DNA of 64,000 nt from Paralichthys olivaceus (lineage: Eukaryota; Chordata; Actinopteri; Pleuronectiformes; Paralichthyidae), in NCBI RefSeq assembly GCF_024713975.1, contig NC_091096.1, forward strand, positions 20,620,458 to 20,684,457, written 5' to 3'. The position numbers and the translations under genes were made by a program. Below, in pieces: positions 63,979 to 64,000 of the stretch. The notes below the pieces were generated by a model. The model had not been told where the DNA came from, ran no database searches, and saw nothing but the letters and a program-made list of their open reading frames with translations. Within the stretch, counting starts at the first letter, position 1; each line of letters starts with the position of its first letter.

Positions 63979-64000
63979 GTGAGCTGTTTTTCCTTTTCTT

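Overview
The window is vertebrate nuclear DNA, almost certainly from a teleost fish and probably a percomorph. The support is multi-exon genes with GT-AG introns, vertebrate-specific gene families, compact introns, abundant fish-type MITEs and SINEs, and a retroviral remnant. There are no bacterial-type operons, rRNA genes, tRNA genes or CRISPR arrays. All gene models below were built by joining exons whose splice sites and reading phases agree; no transcript data were available.

Layout, left to right. (1) 1-5120, minus strand: a gamma-glutamyltransferase 1 gene (ggt1), complete except for its last few codons. (2) 5215-8965, plus strand: a decayed, 5'-truncated endogenous retrovirus with pol fragments, env fragments and a 3' LTR, lying just upstream of ggt1. 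(3) 8966-13628: intergenic. (4) 13629-27310, plus: lrrc75b in four coding exons with a long 3' UTR. (5) 28277-37493, minus: a second, diverged gamma-glutamyltransferase gene (ggt5-like) in twelve coding exons, its introns filled with MITEs, a foldback transposon and L2/SINE-type repeats. (6) 37494-41189: a promoter-side spacer with microsatellites and poly-G tracts. (7) 41190-46025, plus: asphd2 in three coding exons with a 2.4 kb 3' UTR. (8) 48766-56458, plus: cabp1, with two alternative 5' coding exons (a long caldendrin-type form and a short MGNC-type, probably myristoylated form) that share six EF-hand exons. (9) 58100-62030: repeat-bearing spacer. (10) 62030-64000, plus: mlec (malectin), which runs off the right edge.

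Functionally this is a neighbourhood, not a pathway. The two GGT genes encode cell-surface glutathione and leukotriene hydrolases. asphd2 is a predicted membrane-bound 2-oxoglutarate dioxygenase, cabp1 a neuronal Ca2+ sensor, mlec an ER diglucose lectin, and lrrc75b a leucine-rich-repeat protein of uncertain function. Human orthologues of ggt1, lrrc75b, ggt5 and asphd2 lie on 22q11-q12, and those of cabp1 and mlec are neighbours on 12q24.31, so the window spans a junction of two human synteny blocks. I saw no clear undescribed biological system. The most unusual items are the foldback transposon with a probable nested solo LTR, the related TTAA-flanked MITEs, the retroviral remnant between two divergently transcribed genes, and lineage-specific low-complexity tails in lrrc75b and cabp1.
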